From contig JAJEKV010000054.1 of assembly GCA_021234155.1 (NCBI GenBank), forward strand, positions 6,964,655 to 7,028,654: a stretch of 64,000 bases of DNA. The letters run 5' to 3'. Position numbers and translations under genes: made by a program. Position 1 is the first letter of the stretch, and the number at the start of each line of letters is the position of its first letter. Under the pieces are notes generated by a model. It saw only the letters and a program-made list of their open reading frames with translations. It was not told where the DNA came from and made no database searches. This document shows positions 12,004 to 24,010 of this stretch, one piece after another. This DNA is from Isoetes taiwanensis (taxonomy: Eukaryota; Streptophyta; Lycopodiopsida; Isoetales; Isoetaceae).

Positions 12004-12560
12004 GCCTTTCTCACTTCATGAATCGAAAGGCCCCCTCAAACCTAGGTTTTTAAGCTTTGAGTTTTGCCTTTCTCGACTCATGAGGTCGAGAAAGGCCTCG
12101 ACCCTAAAACCTTTTTAAACTTTGTTGCCTTTCTCGACTCAGCGAGTCGAGAAAGGCCTCCACCCCCAAAACTGCGTTTTTAAGCTTTGAGTTTGCCTTT
12201 CGACTCGCGAAATCGAGAAAGTCCTTTCCCGACCCTAAAACTTGCGTTTTTTTAAACTTTGGTACGCCTTTCTTCGACTCGAAGTCAGAAAGTCCTTCCC
12301 ACCCTAAAACTTTATTTTTTTAAGCTTTGGTCTGCCTTTCTCTTCTCGCCGAGTAAATTCCTCCAAACCTAAAACTTGCGTTTTAAGCTTTGAGTACGCC
12401 TTTTCTCGGGCGAAGTCGAGAAATTCTTCCGACCCCTAAAACTTGCGTTTTAAGCTTTGAAATTTTTTCTTCATTTCGCTGAAATGAAAGGCCTTCCCAA
12501 TTGCTTTTTTCCCTCGAATGCCTTTCTGAGTCGAGAAGGCTCGGACCTGTATTTTCAAAA
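12004..12560. repeat. Hairpin minisatellite, ~60-75-bp unit, about 9 copies
   Basis: Units start with GCCTTTCTC at 12004, 12066, 12127, 12195, 12266, 12334 and 12398, with decayed copies near 12470 and 12520. Each unit has a palindrome of the form CTTTCTCGACT-N-AGTCGAGAAAG, then CCCTAAAACTTGCG and TTTAAGCTTTGAG. The best preserved copy (12127-12157) is an almost perfect 31-bp palindrome. Arms in other copies are often broken on one side only. Confidence 0.85.
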
Positions 12561-13160
12561 ATGGCCCTAAGAACCGCTGTTTCATTTTATTTTTTGCCCT
12601 GTAGCATCACTTGACTAACTTGATTTTGTCTTTTGCGGTCCTTATCTCAAACCGAGATAGTACATGCTTGGGAGCAATGAAAAGACCGGTTCATTGAAGA
12701 AAGGTCTTAGAAGAGGGTGGTGACATCAGTTGGACATACAAGCACGTGACCCATGAAGGAACTCCTCATACAAATTTCTATCGTCTGTAAGTTGCTCCGT
12801 GACTTGGAGAGAGCTCCACGCGCCCTTTACACTAGGTGGTTCGTGTGTGAAGAGGGTGTAATCATTGTGCCCATACGACCACTATGGTCTCTTCACCCAC
12901 TATACTATATATTGTAATGAGCCCATTTATAAATATAAGGTATCTCAAAACTAGTATATTTGGGTGATTAAGTAAACAATTTGCTTAATTTTTGTTGGAA
13001 TTTGTGATCTATTGTCTACCCACACTAATAGACAAAAATTCCACTTATGGCCAGTTTTGCCTTGGGTGCTTCTTTTTGTGTAAATTAACAGGGTTCCGAA
13101 AAAAAATGGGAATGGAATGAGTCCCACTTTAATTAAATACGACTTATGCATAATAGACAC
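12561..13160. other. No feature identified; likely 3' side of the minus-strand HAD gene
   Basis: The minus-strand frame of the HAD fragment runs on to about 12951, but its predicted residues after 13161 look intronic (AT-rich, hydrophobic, no family match). A terminal exon may lie here but was not recognised. Confidence 0.3.
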
Positions 13161-13665
13161 AAACTTCACCAGAAAATCATCTGTCGCAAAGTTTTTTGGA
13201 TCGTAAGATGGTGGATTCAGGGCCTGCATTTGATTGTAGAAGCATTTGAGAGCATCATCATCCACGATGATTATATCATCCTTATTCTCGATACCAAGTT
13301 CGTCCATCATGTTACTCAAGTGTTTGATGAAGATAGGCTTGCCTGTTGGATCCTTGGGATTAGTGAACTTCACACATTTGTTCTGATCCCAAAAGGTCAA
13401 CCAATGTCTATGCATTTCCCCCAATGCCTCCAAAGTATCCTTGATGTTCCTTAGTTCCATGGATGACCAAATACCAACTCAAAATAACCTGAATGCCTCA
13501 TCTAGCATCTCTTTCAAGTCATGCAAAGTGGATAGATCCACTTGGTGTTTGATTCTACCGGGTGTCCGGCGAAACCGATCTCTAGCCACTTTATTTTTCG
13601 GAAAAGTCTTGCAAAGGACTCCGTTTAGGTCGAACACCACAACCTTCTTAGAAACGCAATGGAAG
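13161..13665 (-). pseudogene. FCP1/SCP-like HAD phosphatase domain exon (HAD1)
   Basis: The frame carries the HAD signatures in order: motif I VVVFDLNGVLC (nucleophile Asp at 13631-13629), motif II VGIWSSMELRN (13475-13445), a motif III Lys in GKPIFIKHL (about 13343-13317) and motif IV DIIIVDDDALKCFYN (about 13277-13233), then ALNPPSYDP. This order is that of the NIF/FCP1 family of phosphoserine phosphatases and related plant proteins with DLNG in motif I. A TTTCAG acceptor precedes the exon (AG at 13667-13666), and a GT follows the codon for Phe at 13161. One in-frame TGA (13481-13479) falls just before motif II, so it is either a pseudogene or a 1-base consensus error. Catalytic residues are otherwise kept. 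Substrate is unknown. Confidence 0.75.
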
Positions 13666-13869
13666 CTGAAACATCAAACATGTATCCTGGTTCGCCAGAA
13701 GATAATGATAACACAAACAATACAAACGCGTAAGCGTGATTTGAGATAGTCTTAACCAAATCGCCAAATTCGGTATTGATTTTGTTTGACAACGAAAAAT
13801 AATCAAAGAACGCCAAGACTTTAATTCAAAGGTAATAATACAAATTAAATCACGCTGCGGGCGCGATTT

Positions 13870-14345
13870 AAGTGGGCAAGGCCATACCTATCATCTTCGG
13901 TTTACGCCGGGCCGCGCCATTCTCCCCTTCGCCACCCTTAATCGTCGTGGTTTTCCCCGACCGTAGAATTGTTATTTTCTATTAGTTCCGGGCCAAGGCC
14001 CTTCACAACCGACATTATTTTTTACTATTGATTTGGCAAACCCGTGAATCACTAGAGTCGCCTTTGGTTGCCTTCGGGCCAGTTACCCCGCCAATTAGTT
14101 CATTGTTAACCTGTGAATCTCCTCTATTGTTGCTTGCATCACCCTCGAAGGGAGGCAAGGATATTCCCTAAGTTCAGCCAGAATCACATTACTTTGAGCG
14201 CCCAATTTAGCGTGACTATTTGTTCATTGCTTTCCTTTTCGTTTGCGGATTACTAGTTCCCTCACCGCAACCATCGTCCACTTTTCGGAATTGGACAAGT
14301 CTACGAGACTTTTGATTGCTGATGATTTCAGGTTGCCATAAGGGC
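13870..14345 (-). pseudogene. Hydrophilic upstream exons, probably of the HAD1 gene
   Basis: The minus strand reads a polar, charged stretch (…KSSAIKSLVDLSNSEKW, then RKRKGKQ) followed after a frame change by a Ser/Gly/Asn-rich section ending near 13870. It matches no family I know. Its position directly upstream of the HAD exon, in the same orientation, suggests it encodes the N-terminal linker of that protein. The basic RKRK run could be a nuclear signal. Confidence 0.35.
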
Positions 14346-14349
14346 CTTT

Positions 14350-15085
14350 AGGAGATTTGGCAAGCACATGCGGGTTGATACAGGGTAAAGTGGGCCATTG
14401 TAGTTGTCCCCCTGCCCCCTAGAATAGTTTGAAATGTAGGTCAAGTCCCCCAAGAAGAGTTTGAAATATAGGTCAAGAAGTGGTTAGACGTAGAGGCATT
14501 AATACTAAAAAACTACCAAATTGCATTAATTAGGAAATTTGTTCTATTAGCTAGTTACTGAGCAAGAATCGTGGTAATTACTAATTCTGGTGTATGGAGG
14601 GAAATGCAAAATTGCGAGCACGGCAGGATCAGGTTGCTCGATCCAATTGCATTACCTGATCAATTGCATGTTTCCTAACATTGCATGACCTGATCAATTG
14701 TGAATCCTTCTTAACATTTGGCATTGGCGATAATTTAAATTGAATGTGTTTTCTTGAAGAAATGGAATCGGAATCGGGGGATTGAACTATTGGAATCGGA
14801 TTCGGGTCCGGACTAGCAACCTGAGAAGGCAAAAATTTCAAGAAGGAGGAAGAAAAGAACAAGAGAAGAGGAAACCGAGAGGAAAAAGACCAACGCCAGA
14901 GAAAAAAAAAAATGAAGATGCATTGGTTTCTCAGATTGTAATGCATGTTTTGGAGTAGAAAGAAGCATAGCCACCAATGCAGAGGAGAGTGGGTGTGAAT
15001 CTGGTGGAATCATTCTTGAAGCAAATCTAAGCATATGAGTGTGCAAATTAAAAAGGGATTCTAAATTACTTTATTCAAATAAGGC
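14350..15085. other. Divergent intergenic region between HAD1 (-) and RNH1 (+)
   Basis: Short, low-complexity frames (Phe/Leu/Ser-rich) occur on the minus strand at 14629-15046, with no recognisable domain. If both flanking fragments were once genes, their 5' ends meet here, so promoters could lie in this interval. No TATA box stood out. Confidence 0.3.
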
Positions 15086-15089
15086 ATTG

Positions 15090-17013
15090 GATGGAATTGT
15101 GGGAGATGATCTCGGGGGACTTAAAAGCAAAGAACCAAATGATAAGTAACATCGGGGAGTCTATTAAGACCGTGAAACAAATTTACAAATTTGATTGTTT
15201 GGCGCCAAAAGAGTTATTTGGCTATGGCGCTTGGTGGAGAAAATGAGAATTTGAGTAACAGAAAAAATTGGAAAGCTACTTGATGTTCATCCAAGAAACT
15301 AAAGAAAAACAGGGAAGAAATTGATTGCAATGGAGGAAAGTGGGTGTATTATAAAAGATCTAAAAAGGTGTGACTCTATCTCGATTCAATTATTACACTT
15401 GTACAAACATTTTGGACCTCAAACACTAGAGTTTCTCCAAATACTAAGGATGTAAAATTTAGAAGACTAGAATGAAATATTAGAGAGGAGCATGCAAAGA
15501 CATTATCCGAACAATCTCAGGTTGGTATCTCTTCTTATCTCTTCCTTTGAGATTTCTATAGTTGAGGTTTTCAATAACAGCTTTGCTATAGTGGTTGGAT
15601 TAAAAGTTTATATCGTATATCTCTTTATAGTTCTCAAGATCAATTATTGAGCTACAATGGTTTACTGCCTAGCCATAGTGGCTTGTCTTTAACTATAATT
15701 TCATTTGTGCCCTTGATCTTCAATGGTTGTTTTCCAACTATAAGTGGTTTGTTTTCAAACCGAGTGTATTCTTGGAGATATAGTGGATCTCAAACCATAT
15801 TCACACATAGTTTGAGTGCAACTATATAATGGTGGGAGTGTTTCAACATAGTTCGGGTGCAGCCATAATGGTGTGTGCTTTAAACATAGTTGGAGTGCAC
15901 TCTTGGAACTACAGTGGTAGCAGTAAGTGGAAGACTGTAGTAAGTGGTATACAGTAACAGTTATGGTTTGTAGTAGTAAGTGGTATACAGTAGTAGTTAT
16001 GGTTTGTATTCCTCTTTTGTGCTATACTTTGAGAGTTATTTTGCATGCTAACACATATATTCTTTACAGTCTGCAATTGTACCGAACGTTCAAAGAAGAA
16101 TACCACAAGCTAAGGTAGGAGCAAGATCTTTTCAAAAGTTAAAACCATGGTTTGTGGTGAAGCTAAAAGACTATAATACATGCTGTTGTATTCATCATGT
16201 TAGGCTTGGAATGCTGCTTGATGCATTCAAAACAATGAGAAGGAAGCATTCTGAACCTTGTGAATGTACTTGTAGTGTATGTGAACCTCACCATACGTGC
16301 ACTTGTAATGCTCACGCGTTAATATTCTCTTCAACACATGAGTTATGGAGGTGCATTGTTTGTCCAAAAGAAGTTGATGATGAGTTCCATAGGAAGGACG
16401 CCTTTATGGTACTTGTCGTAATTGTGGCATCTCCATGTTGCATATATGTCCTCTTTGAATTGAGTGATGCAGAAATGAATTGGGAGTATTTGGACTATGA
16501 GGGTGCAGGATTGGGCAAGAATGGGAAACCAAGGAAGATTCTCAAGCATCAATACAAGAAGACCACTTCTAAAGAATTTGTGGAGAAGTTACGGATAGAT
16601 TAAAGAGGTTTCCTTTGCATAACTTTAGGTACAAAAATGGCAAGACAAGCAATTTCGAGTCAGCCGGAAAATCTACCCTCGATGTAGTGGTCTCGGGTGG
16701 ATTTTGCCGAGAACTACACCTTCAAAGAACGTCATCAAGTGCAATCTCGATTGTGCAAAGATTCGTAACAATCCTTGTTCACATTACTTATCATGTGGAT
16801 GAAAGTGGGCAAGTCGTAAAGAAACACACTTCTATATCTCATGACAAGAAGCATGATACTCTTTTGTACAACATTATTTTAAGATGCATTTCGGTACATG
16901 GAGGCCAAGGGCTAAAACCCAAAAGGCATTGGGTCTGGTCTGATGGAGCTGCATCACAATTTAAGGCAGCTCGTCCAATGTATTTTGTTCTCCGGTACTC
17001 AGTTGAAACACAG
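15090..17013 (+). pseudogene. Transposase-like gene, HTH plus RNase-H-like motifs (RNH1)
   Basis: Three parts are visible. Exon a (to 15520) holds an HTH-like stretch KIGKLLDVHPRN and then NTRVSPNTKDVKFRRLE, ending CTCAG|GTTGG. After a TTTACAG acceptor, exon b (from 16070) reads LYRTFKEEYHKL, FQKLKPWFVVKLKD and a Cys/His cluster (CECTCSVC, HHTCTC). The next part has DFAENYTFKERHQVQS (Asp at 16700-16702), HDTLL and HWVWSDGAASQFKAARPM (Asp at 16942-16944), then a donor at 17013/17014. Two Asp-centred motifs 80 codons apart suggest an RNase-H-fold nuclease as in DDE transposases; that is inference. Frameshifts near 16112, 16600 and 16690-16745 and an in-frame TGA in exon a break the gene. The C-terminal HGK and Cys motifs of its homologue at 29.8-34.1 kb were not found here. 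Confidence 0.7.
15590..16010 (+). repeat. Degenerate repeats in the RNH1 intron
   Basis: Within the intron, phrases such as CTATAGTGGTTTG, CACATAGTTTGAGTGC and TTATGGTTTGTAG recur. The last 75 bp contain a 36-bp tandem duplication (AGTAAGTGGTATACAGTA followed by TTATGGTTTGTA, ending near 15972 and 16008). The TTATGGTTTGTAG form resembles the reverse complement of the motif repeated at 20.3-20.7 kb. Confidence 0.6.
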
Positions 17014-17264
17014 GTAAAAACTGGTTTGGACGGGCATTTTTGTAAACAAGTTACAAGTATTAATATAACTGTTTTCTTAAGTGTTTTCTTAAATGTTTTG
17101 TATAAGTTCCATAAAAGTTCTGATATAAAAGAAAGCTCTGATTCAACGTGTCTTGCATACTGTTTTGAGAATGTTCTGAACCGTGTCTTGTGGCAACCGT
17201 GTTGTGGGTCTCATGCTCATGCGTAAAAAAACATGTATTTTATTCTTTCTTTCTCTTAGTAGAC

Positions 17265-17420
17265 CAAACATCTACATGCAGCAAGTGGACAAATCTTAAA
17301 CCATGCAAATATATATAAGCCATGCAAATCTTAAACCATGTACAAATCTTAAACCATGCAAATCTTAAACCATACAAATCTTAAACCATGCAAATCTTAG
17401 CGACAATGCAAATATATATA
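17265..17420 (+). repeat. 17-bp tandem repeat (CATGCAAATCTTAAAC)
   Basis: Copies of CATGCAAATCTTAAAC and close variants lie in tandem from about 17290 to 17400, with ATATATATAAGCCATGCA phrases at each side. It lies just 3' of the last recognisable RNH1 exon. Confidence 0.75.
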
Positions 17421-17884
17421 AGCCATGCATGTAAACATGATGACATGAAGTGGGACATCCACTTGAGTAATGCAACCAAAGAAAATTTTCTCCATCCGAA
17501 ATCTGAATCAAAAATGCTAAGCATGAATGCTAGTATCTATCCAAATGAAATAACCTCCACAAACCTAAATCCTTGTCATATTTCAGAGATTACATACCTG
17601 ATATCAAATAAGAATACCAGATATCAAATACAAGAATCAAAACACAATGATATTTTAAACCATTCTTTTTGTCAACAATTCAATTATTGAATCAGAAATA
17701 TCATCCAACCAATTAGTAATAGGATGATCTCAACATAGTCTACAATGTGATTTGAGTCTCTCAAGCCCTCCAACCATGGCTTCAGGTTGGTTCAATAGAA
17801 ATGACCTATCCCTCGCTCGGATGGAAAGAGATTGGTGTGATCATAGTATGAGGGCTATTCTTATACCCTTTATATTGGTGATCA
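17421..17884. other. No gene recognised
   Basis: The open frame 17388-17690 (+) is Asn/Ser/Ile-rich with no motif and starts inside the tandem repeat. It looks non-coding. Confidence 0.4.
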
Positions 17885-18277
17885 TCAATCATCAAGGTAT
17901 TCATGTGTTATAATATCCTCCAAGCTCTTTGTCATTGTATACTTTTTTCTCGCACGCTTCAAGCTTATGTTGACTTTTCCTCGATACTTGAAACCTACCT
18001 TCATGCACTTATCAACACCCCATTCAAACACCAATTTCTTCTTCAATTTTGCAAGAAATACCTTATCGGGTGATTGACTTCAAACTTGCAACATCCAAAT
18101 CGTACCACATGGCAATGTCAAAGTGTTCACTGCAGGCTCAAAAACTCTATTGCATCCGGCCTTAAAATAACGAGCTTGCTTTTGATAGATGCCGAGGCCT
18201 TTCGTTCCTTCTTCGAATGGAAGTTGGGATCCCTCCCTTTGTCTCATACATTTTACCAAGCACTCCATTGAAATCAA
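17885..18277 (-). CDS. C-terminal exon of an unknown minus-strand protein
   Basis: The minus strand reads YFKAGCNRVFEPAVN…, one in-frame TGA near 18080, then a basic helix-like tail (LAKLKKKLVFEWGVDK, SLKRARKKYTMTKSLEDI) ending HEYLDD and TGA at 17887-17885. I do not recognise the family. It is convergent with RNH1 and could be the partner gene of that element, at the place where the HAD2 gene sits relative to RNH2. Confidence 0.4.
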
Positions 18278-18283
18278 ATATAA

Positions 18284-19324
18284 TTAGCTTTCTAACAACC
18301 CCTTTCTTTCTTTAAAGGAGGTGGAGAGATGATACACTGCTTCAGCAAGATACACTTCCCAAATTATCACTTCTGCTTAATGCAAGCATAGAAAAACACA
18401 TAAGAAAATACAAGCTTCAAATGCATTTCCCTAATAAATCATACCTTGCCTTTAAATGACATATTGTTTGCAATCTTGGTCTTCTTTGGAGTTGCATCTT
18501 CAATTCTATTTGAGGCTGCACAAACTCCACAAAATATCAAAACCATTAGGGGAGCTCAATGGTTAAATTTCTAACTTGATTGCACTCAATTAAGCATATG
18601 TTCCAAAATCAATGAAATTTAACAAGATTTAGCTAGATTAGCATACCATTGAGCATTACACCATCACACATTGATGAACTTCTCATTTCCAAACGCCGCG
18701 ACTCTTTGATCATCAAAAGTAGTCCTTCTATTAATGCACAGATGTTTGATTAGATCATGATGAAATTTCAGAATCAAGTTATTAAAACCATATTATTAGA
18801 ACTTACCTATTGACAATTCCCGATCTCCAATGGTAGCTTCTTCGATATATGGAAAGCTCTCTACTACAACTCAAAAACGTGTGTAAATAGATGCAAATAT
18901 AAAGTGTGGACTCTAGCATTGGACTCGAAATACCTTTTCGTTGTGGGGGCAAAACCTCCGATTGGTTAATTTGCTTATATATCCAAATCGATGGAGTAAT
19001 AAATGGACTCATTGGAACACCATAGTACAGTTTTACCGCCTACCATTTTTCAGTGACTATAAAGATTGCTTGTACATAAAGATACATAACACTTACTTGA
19101 GGCATATAGATCTGTTTTCATTTCTTTCCCAAGATGTTGCAGCTCTTGAACATGATTAGGGCCATGAATCTTGGTCAAGTTTCTGATCATCTCTAAATCT
19201 TACTTTGCTAAAACCAAACAAGTGTATGCATGCCTTCAAAAAAATTACCTTTTGTTTCCACCGAGAGAATTTTTACCTCCTCTTCTACATTTTCTTCATT
19301 ACCTTCCCATTAACCTTTTCTTCT
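18284..19324. other. No gene recognised, probable introns of the unknown minus-strand gene
   Basis: Only short frames of unclear meaning are present on both strands. AT content is high and no repeats stand out. Confidence 0.3.
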
Positions 19325-20100
19325 TCATAATGTGGAGATGCTTCTGCAATGTTTAATTTGCTTACATGTCCATTTGATGCAAAGAGAACATAGGTTGTTT
19401 GAAACATCATCTAACACATTAAGCAATGGATTAGTACATAAAGTTATCAAGTGCTTTTGTTGTAAATAATGTCCGTTACCATCCTTAAACATCCCGTGCA
19501 CATGTGAGGTAGATCTATCAACACCAAGTGTTTCTAACCTGTGTTTCAGATATTGCATGGTCGCAATCAACTTGGCAAAGATATATTATCATAACTAAAA
19601 CTCATAGATAACGTTAGTAATGATAGAAGCAATCATGTCAAGTTCAAAGGTCACCATACCTTATCAAGGAAACCAAACATTGTAAGTGATATTTGTGATT
19701 GCACTCCAATGTGATTGGTAAGGGTTTGCCATCAAACAACAAAACTCTTCCACAAAATGGGCAAATGTCCGATTAGCCTCAATGCATGATTTTGAAGGTA
19801 AGTTTGGCAATTGGGGATCTAATGATATCCCCTCTTCATGTTTGGTAACCCCGATTGCAACCTTTTCAAGCGGGGTTGCAAAACGCATATTCCTCAAGAT
19901 CAGTCTTTCTTGAATTTCTAAACCTAGAAGCTCATCATTTGAACATAACAAATCTGGAATTAAGCGCCATCTCTTGTTCCCTCAAATTTATAACGCCATA
20001 ACTCCAAAGACTAGCTTCTTTGTCATATCCTTCATCAAAGCAAACCATTTACGCCTCTCTTCCTCAAAAGCTTTTTTTTCTCTCATTGACTTGCATGCAT
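19325..20100 (-). CDS. Unknown helix-rich minus-strand exons
   Basis: From about 20100 downward the minus strand reads a charged stretch (KKAFEEERRKWFALMKDMTK), two in-frame stops, then a 95-codon frame (19951-19664) with RLILRNMRFATPLEKVAIG, CCLMANPYQSHWSAI and NITYNVWF. A Cys-rich frame (NNLCSLCIKWTCKQ) follows at 19570-19325. No family is recognised. Shared orientation with the exon at 17885-18277 suggests one gene of roughly 2.2 kb with introns. Confidence 0.35.
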
Positions 20101-20324
20101 TATTTAGTTCTCTCAGATCTGTCATTGGATAAACCGATCCTTGATTCTATTTTTTCAACTCAATCTTGTTGATTCCATCCATTCATGCATAATCCCAGTG
20201 TTGTACCTATCACATGCAACACATATTTATCAAAAGATACTTGGATACAAATGATACTAATTCATGACCATACTAAATGTAAGGAAAAACGGGTAACTAC
20301 AATCCACAAGACATACATGAGACA

Positions 20325-20700
20325 AAGCATATCTCAGGCTACAAACTATGAAACAACATATCTCAGGGCTACAAACTATAGCAACATACTATGAAACAAA
20401 GCATATCTCAAAGCTACAAACTATAAAACAAAGATATCTCGTGGCTACAAACTATAGCAAGATACTATGAAACAAATCATATCTCAGGCTACAAACTATA
20501 GCAACTATCTAACTATCCGCTAGACATCTTTAACTACAAACTATAAACTACACTATATACACTTTCAAGCTACATAATGTAAGACAAAGTACAACTCAAC
20601 TATACACACAATCGAAAGCCACAAACCATAATTTAGGCTACAAACCATGAACCATACATAAAACCATAATTTAGGGCTATAAATCCAACACCTCAAGAGG
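20325..20700 (-). repeat. Tandem-like array of GCTACAAACTATGAAAC units
   Basis: GCTACAAACTAT or close variants recur at about 20338, 20369, 20413, 20444, 20488 and 20532, and decayed (CCACAAACCATAA, GCTACAAACCATG) at about 20618 and 20637. Copies alternate with CATATCTCA and CATACTATGAAACAAA. The reverse complement (CATAGTTTGTAGC) resembles motifs in the RNH1 intron at 15.6-16.0 kb, so this may be one side of an inverted pair around RNH1 and its neighbour. Confidence 0.75.
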
Positions 20701-20759
20701 CATGAAAAGAACATTGAACTTAATCACCATATCAAACCATAATTTAGAGCTAAAACTAG

Positions 20760-22029
20760 CAAACATTTCATGCAATCACCACACCAAACCATACACAAAC
20801 CCCAACAAGATACAAACCAGTATAATTTATGTGGCTTTGTAATCTCACTATTCTCGTGACAATACAAATCACAAAACAACATGGAGCATACAAAATAATC
20901 TAAGACCTATTTGCTATCTAAAAATGGTGAATACCTCGGGCAACAATAACAAGCAAAGATGCTTGATCAATTTTAAAATTGAATCCAAATTATACACTTT
21001 AAGTAATTCATTGTGAAAAAATAGAGAAACATTTACTTGAAACCACGCCAATTCCAATTTGGCTATGAATTGCAAGTAAGTGTAAGATAATTAGTGGTCA
21101 GATGATCTTAAACAAACTCAAGGTAAAAGATGTGAAGAAAGGATTACCACTTTTTTTGTTGCGCACTTTTTTTCAAGATTTAGAAGTGACATTAAGTCGG
21201 GTCCCACCGATAATTGAGTGCTCGCATGATTCTTCTCTTGTAACCTATTCCGGGAAAAAGTGTCCTTCTTACTCTCTAACTTTTGTGACCTTGAATTTTC
21301 AGCAAAGATGTGCTTGAAAAGATAACTAATTTATTTGTTTCCTTCATCTCTTTGAAGAAAATAAGCAACAAAAAAAGTTTGTGGAATTAGACCTCCCTAT
21401 AAAGATTCATTGGACTTTCCTATAAAGATTCATGAACTCATTCCTCTTTGATAATTAGAGGTTCCTCAATTTGTAACAAGACTTAACCTTATCTCCCCAA
21501 AATTGGTTTATTTCATTCGATTTTATCAAACTCCTTTTCCCTTATATAGATCTCAGATATGACAATCCATCTGAGCTTAGTTCCTTTGAAGTCGCCTTTT
21601 TCACTACCACCCATGATTATTTTCTCCACCATTCACTTCTTTGGTCTACAAATCGTTGACCTACAATAATAAGTCTCGATTCCTTTCATGATCTAGAAAA
21701 GAACTAAATCTGGCTAGGGCATGAACAACTTGCTGCTTCCTTGAATTAGCCTCTCTCCTGTTATTCTTAACAAGCAACGAGATACTTTCTGTGAGCCGAG
21801 AATGTCCGAAAGCTTTTACATAACATAATTTGGAGATGTGAACTTGCCTTCCGTCCCTGTTCCGTCCCTGATTGAATGAACATGGAAGAGCTTCTCCCGA
21901 GGTGAATTTGCATCGAAACAAAAGTGGGAATTTTGAAAAATTTCAAAAAATCGTTTCTTCCCACTTTTTCCCACAATTTTCCTCAGAAGAATCCATTTTG
22001 GAGGTATCCAAAATGGAATTTCTTTCAAA
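20760..22029. other. No gene recognised
   Basis: Several frames of 66-86 codons occur on both strands (for example 21661-21921 and 21767-22028 on the minus strand). They overlap one another and show no motif. Nothing here can be supported as a gene. Confidence 0.35.
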
Positions 22030-23751
22030 GCATTAATAGCTCAGATTTCAAATTTTGAGGGCATATTTACTACAATTTTCAACTTCATTTTGTGGTTTCA
22101 AAATGCACATTTTTGTGCCACCTTTATCATGCATCAACCCATGCATGAGGAATGGTTCAAGAAAGTCTTTGGCCTCGCTCATCACCCACAAAGCAAAGAC
22201 ATCTTCTAACACCCATAAGAGCCTCTCGCAATATAACCTCCAACATGAAGCTCCAAGCAGTTGTATCAATTGGAGCAAATGCCTCGACGAGGTAAGCAGC
22301 CATAGACGGGGAAATCCATTTTTATTTAAGGGGCCTTTCTCCTTAGTTTGTAGCTCAGACTTGATTTCCCCCCCACTTAGAAGGGGTCCCATCCTCATCC
22401 TCTTCCTCGACTCATCCCGCTCGACCGATCCCGATCCGTATGATAGAATATAGTTCTTAAGTCTTGATCATCTAGAAGAAAACATTCCCATGCAATCCGC
22501 TATTGTCACCCTTGGCCTTAGCAATATCATATTCCTCGTCCGACAAAGATGGCTATCATAATAAAGATCACATGTGCCATCTTCCGCTCACTTCGCAGAC
22601 TCATTATCTTTAACATCATATATTAGGCATCCCTCCCTAATAACTTTGACGACTTTTCATGAGATCATGATATAGTGCATGCGATGTGACTCACCAAGGA
22701 CAAACGATGACAATAGTGAAGGACCTCTCGGTTTGTCAATCCTATACACCGTAAAGAAGTCGCTTGTAGTCCTTCTCCGTTCATGCCCATATCTCCTCTC
22801 CCACCCCCGGCCGCCCAACACAAAGAGTGATATATTTTTAAGGCAATCGCTTGATTCCCGCAAGAGATCTTTGTACCCAATGGAGACTGAATACCGGATG
22901 TTGTCTTCTTCTCCAAGAATCTTCTTCACAAGGGCCACTTTTCTTCTCAACTCGGCAAAGACCTTAGGGGTAGAGTCTCCTTATGTTTTGTATTTTTAGC
23001 CTTCCAATTCTTTAGGAAGTCCTTTGACCAGAATACAAACTTCTTGATGTCATCATTAATCGACCTTGTATTTGTCCAAAGAATCCAATTTCGAGATAAT
23101 GCCACATCCCCATAGCCTTTGTAACACGCCTCCTACAAACCGACTTCATTGTGCGATCGTGATATCCTTCACATGGTCGCAACACTCAACGGGACATCCT
23201 ATCCTTAGTGAAAGCACTCTTCTTATATAAGACTTCCTTCTTTAAGCACCGGTCTAAAAACCCAAATGGTCTCAGCCGCCTAGCCCCCGAAGTCTTTCTC
23301 ATCTCTATCACATTCAAGTCAAAAATGCTTACATCAGCGAGGCACCCTACCCATAGTATCCGGCAAGACTTCCCCGTGCATAAGCGTCCCTGCATTCATT
23401 CCACTTTTGCCATACCGCCTTCTTACAAAACACAATCTTATATGAGTCTGTTGGGCCTGACACGCTAGATGAGCTTTAAGAAGGATTTGCAATGTCATCA
23501 CCACCTTTTTCTTTGATTTTCTTGCGCTTTTCTTCTTCTCAGATAATTGTTCATGACAGAAGTCCGCTCTAGCAGCTTTGAAAGCCTCGGACTTTGACCA
23601 TACCGGCGGTGGGTAATGGGCAACCATATTCCACCCATCGTTGATTCGGAGTGGCGCAGCTTGTTCCATGTATGGACCGCCAAAAGTAATGCGTGCATTG
23701 AATCAAGATCGAAGACAAGAAACACGCCGGCGATTTCAATAGAAAAGATCA

Positions 23752-24010
23752 ATCTCAAAACACGCCCCGCGTGAAATGAATTAAATACCAATGCAATTCA
23801 CGCCGGGCGTTTTCAAATCGGTTGGGAATTCACGCCAGCGCGTTTTTGAATCGGTTATGCCCATGCTGTGATTTAAATGAAACCAAATCACGCCGCACGC
23901 GTGCTTTCAAATCAAATCAATTCACGCCAGCGTTTTAACATTTCACTTGAATTTGAAATCACGCCCGGGCGTGAATTGGTTTCATTTGAATGAACGCCAT
24001 GCGTGAATAT
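23752..24010. repeat. Cluster of CACGCC/GGCGTG quasi-palindromes
   Basis: About seven units with the form AATTCACGCC-n-GGCGTGAATT lie 30-40 bp apart. The best is AAATCACGCCCGGGCGTGAA near 23958. They are embedded in AT-rich text with repeated TTTCAAATCGGTT and TTTGAATGAA phrases. The same palindrome family occurs near 13720-13875, 35180-35240, 37155-37480, 38030-38120 and 39140-39235. Confidence 0.75.

Noticed and set aside
12951-15046. Reading 13.0-15.0 kb and 15.1-20.1 kb as one element identical in layout to 24.5-34.4 kb
   Set aside because: HAD1 and RNH1 are divergent rather than convergent, and no matching 16-bp TIR was found near 14.3-15.1 kb or 20.7-21.1 kb.
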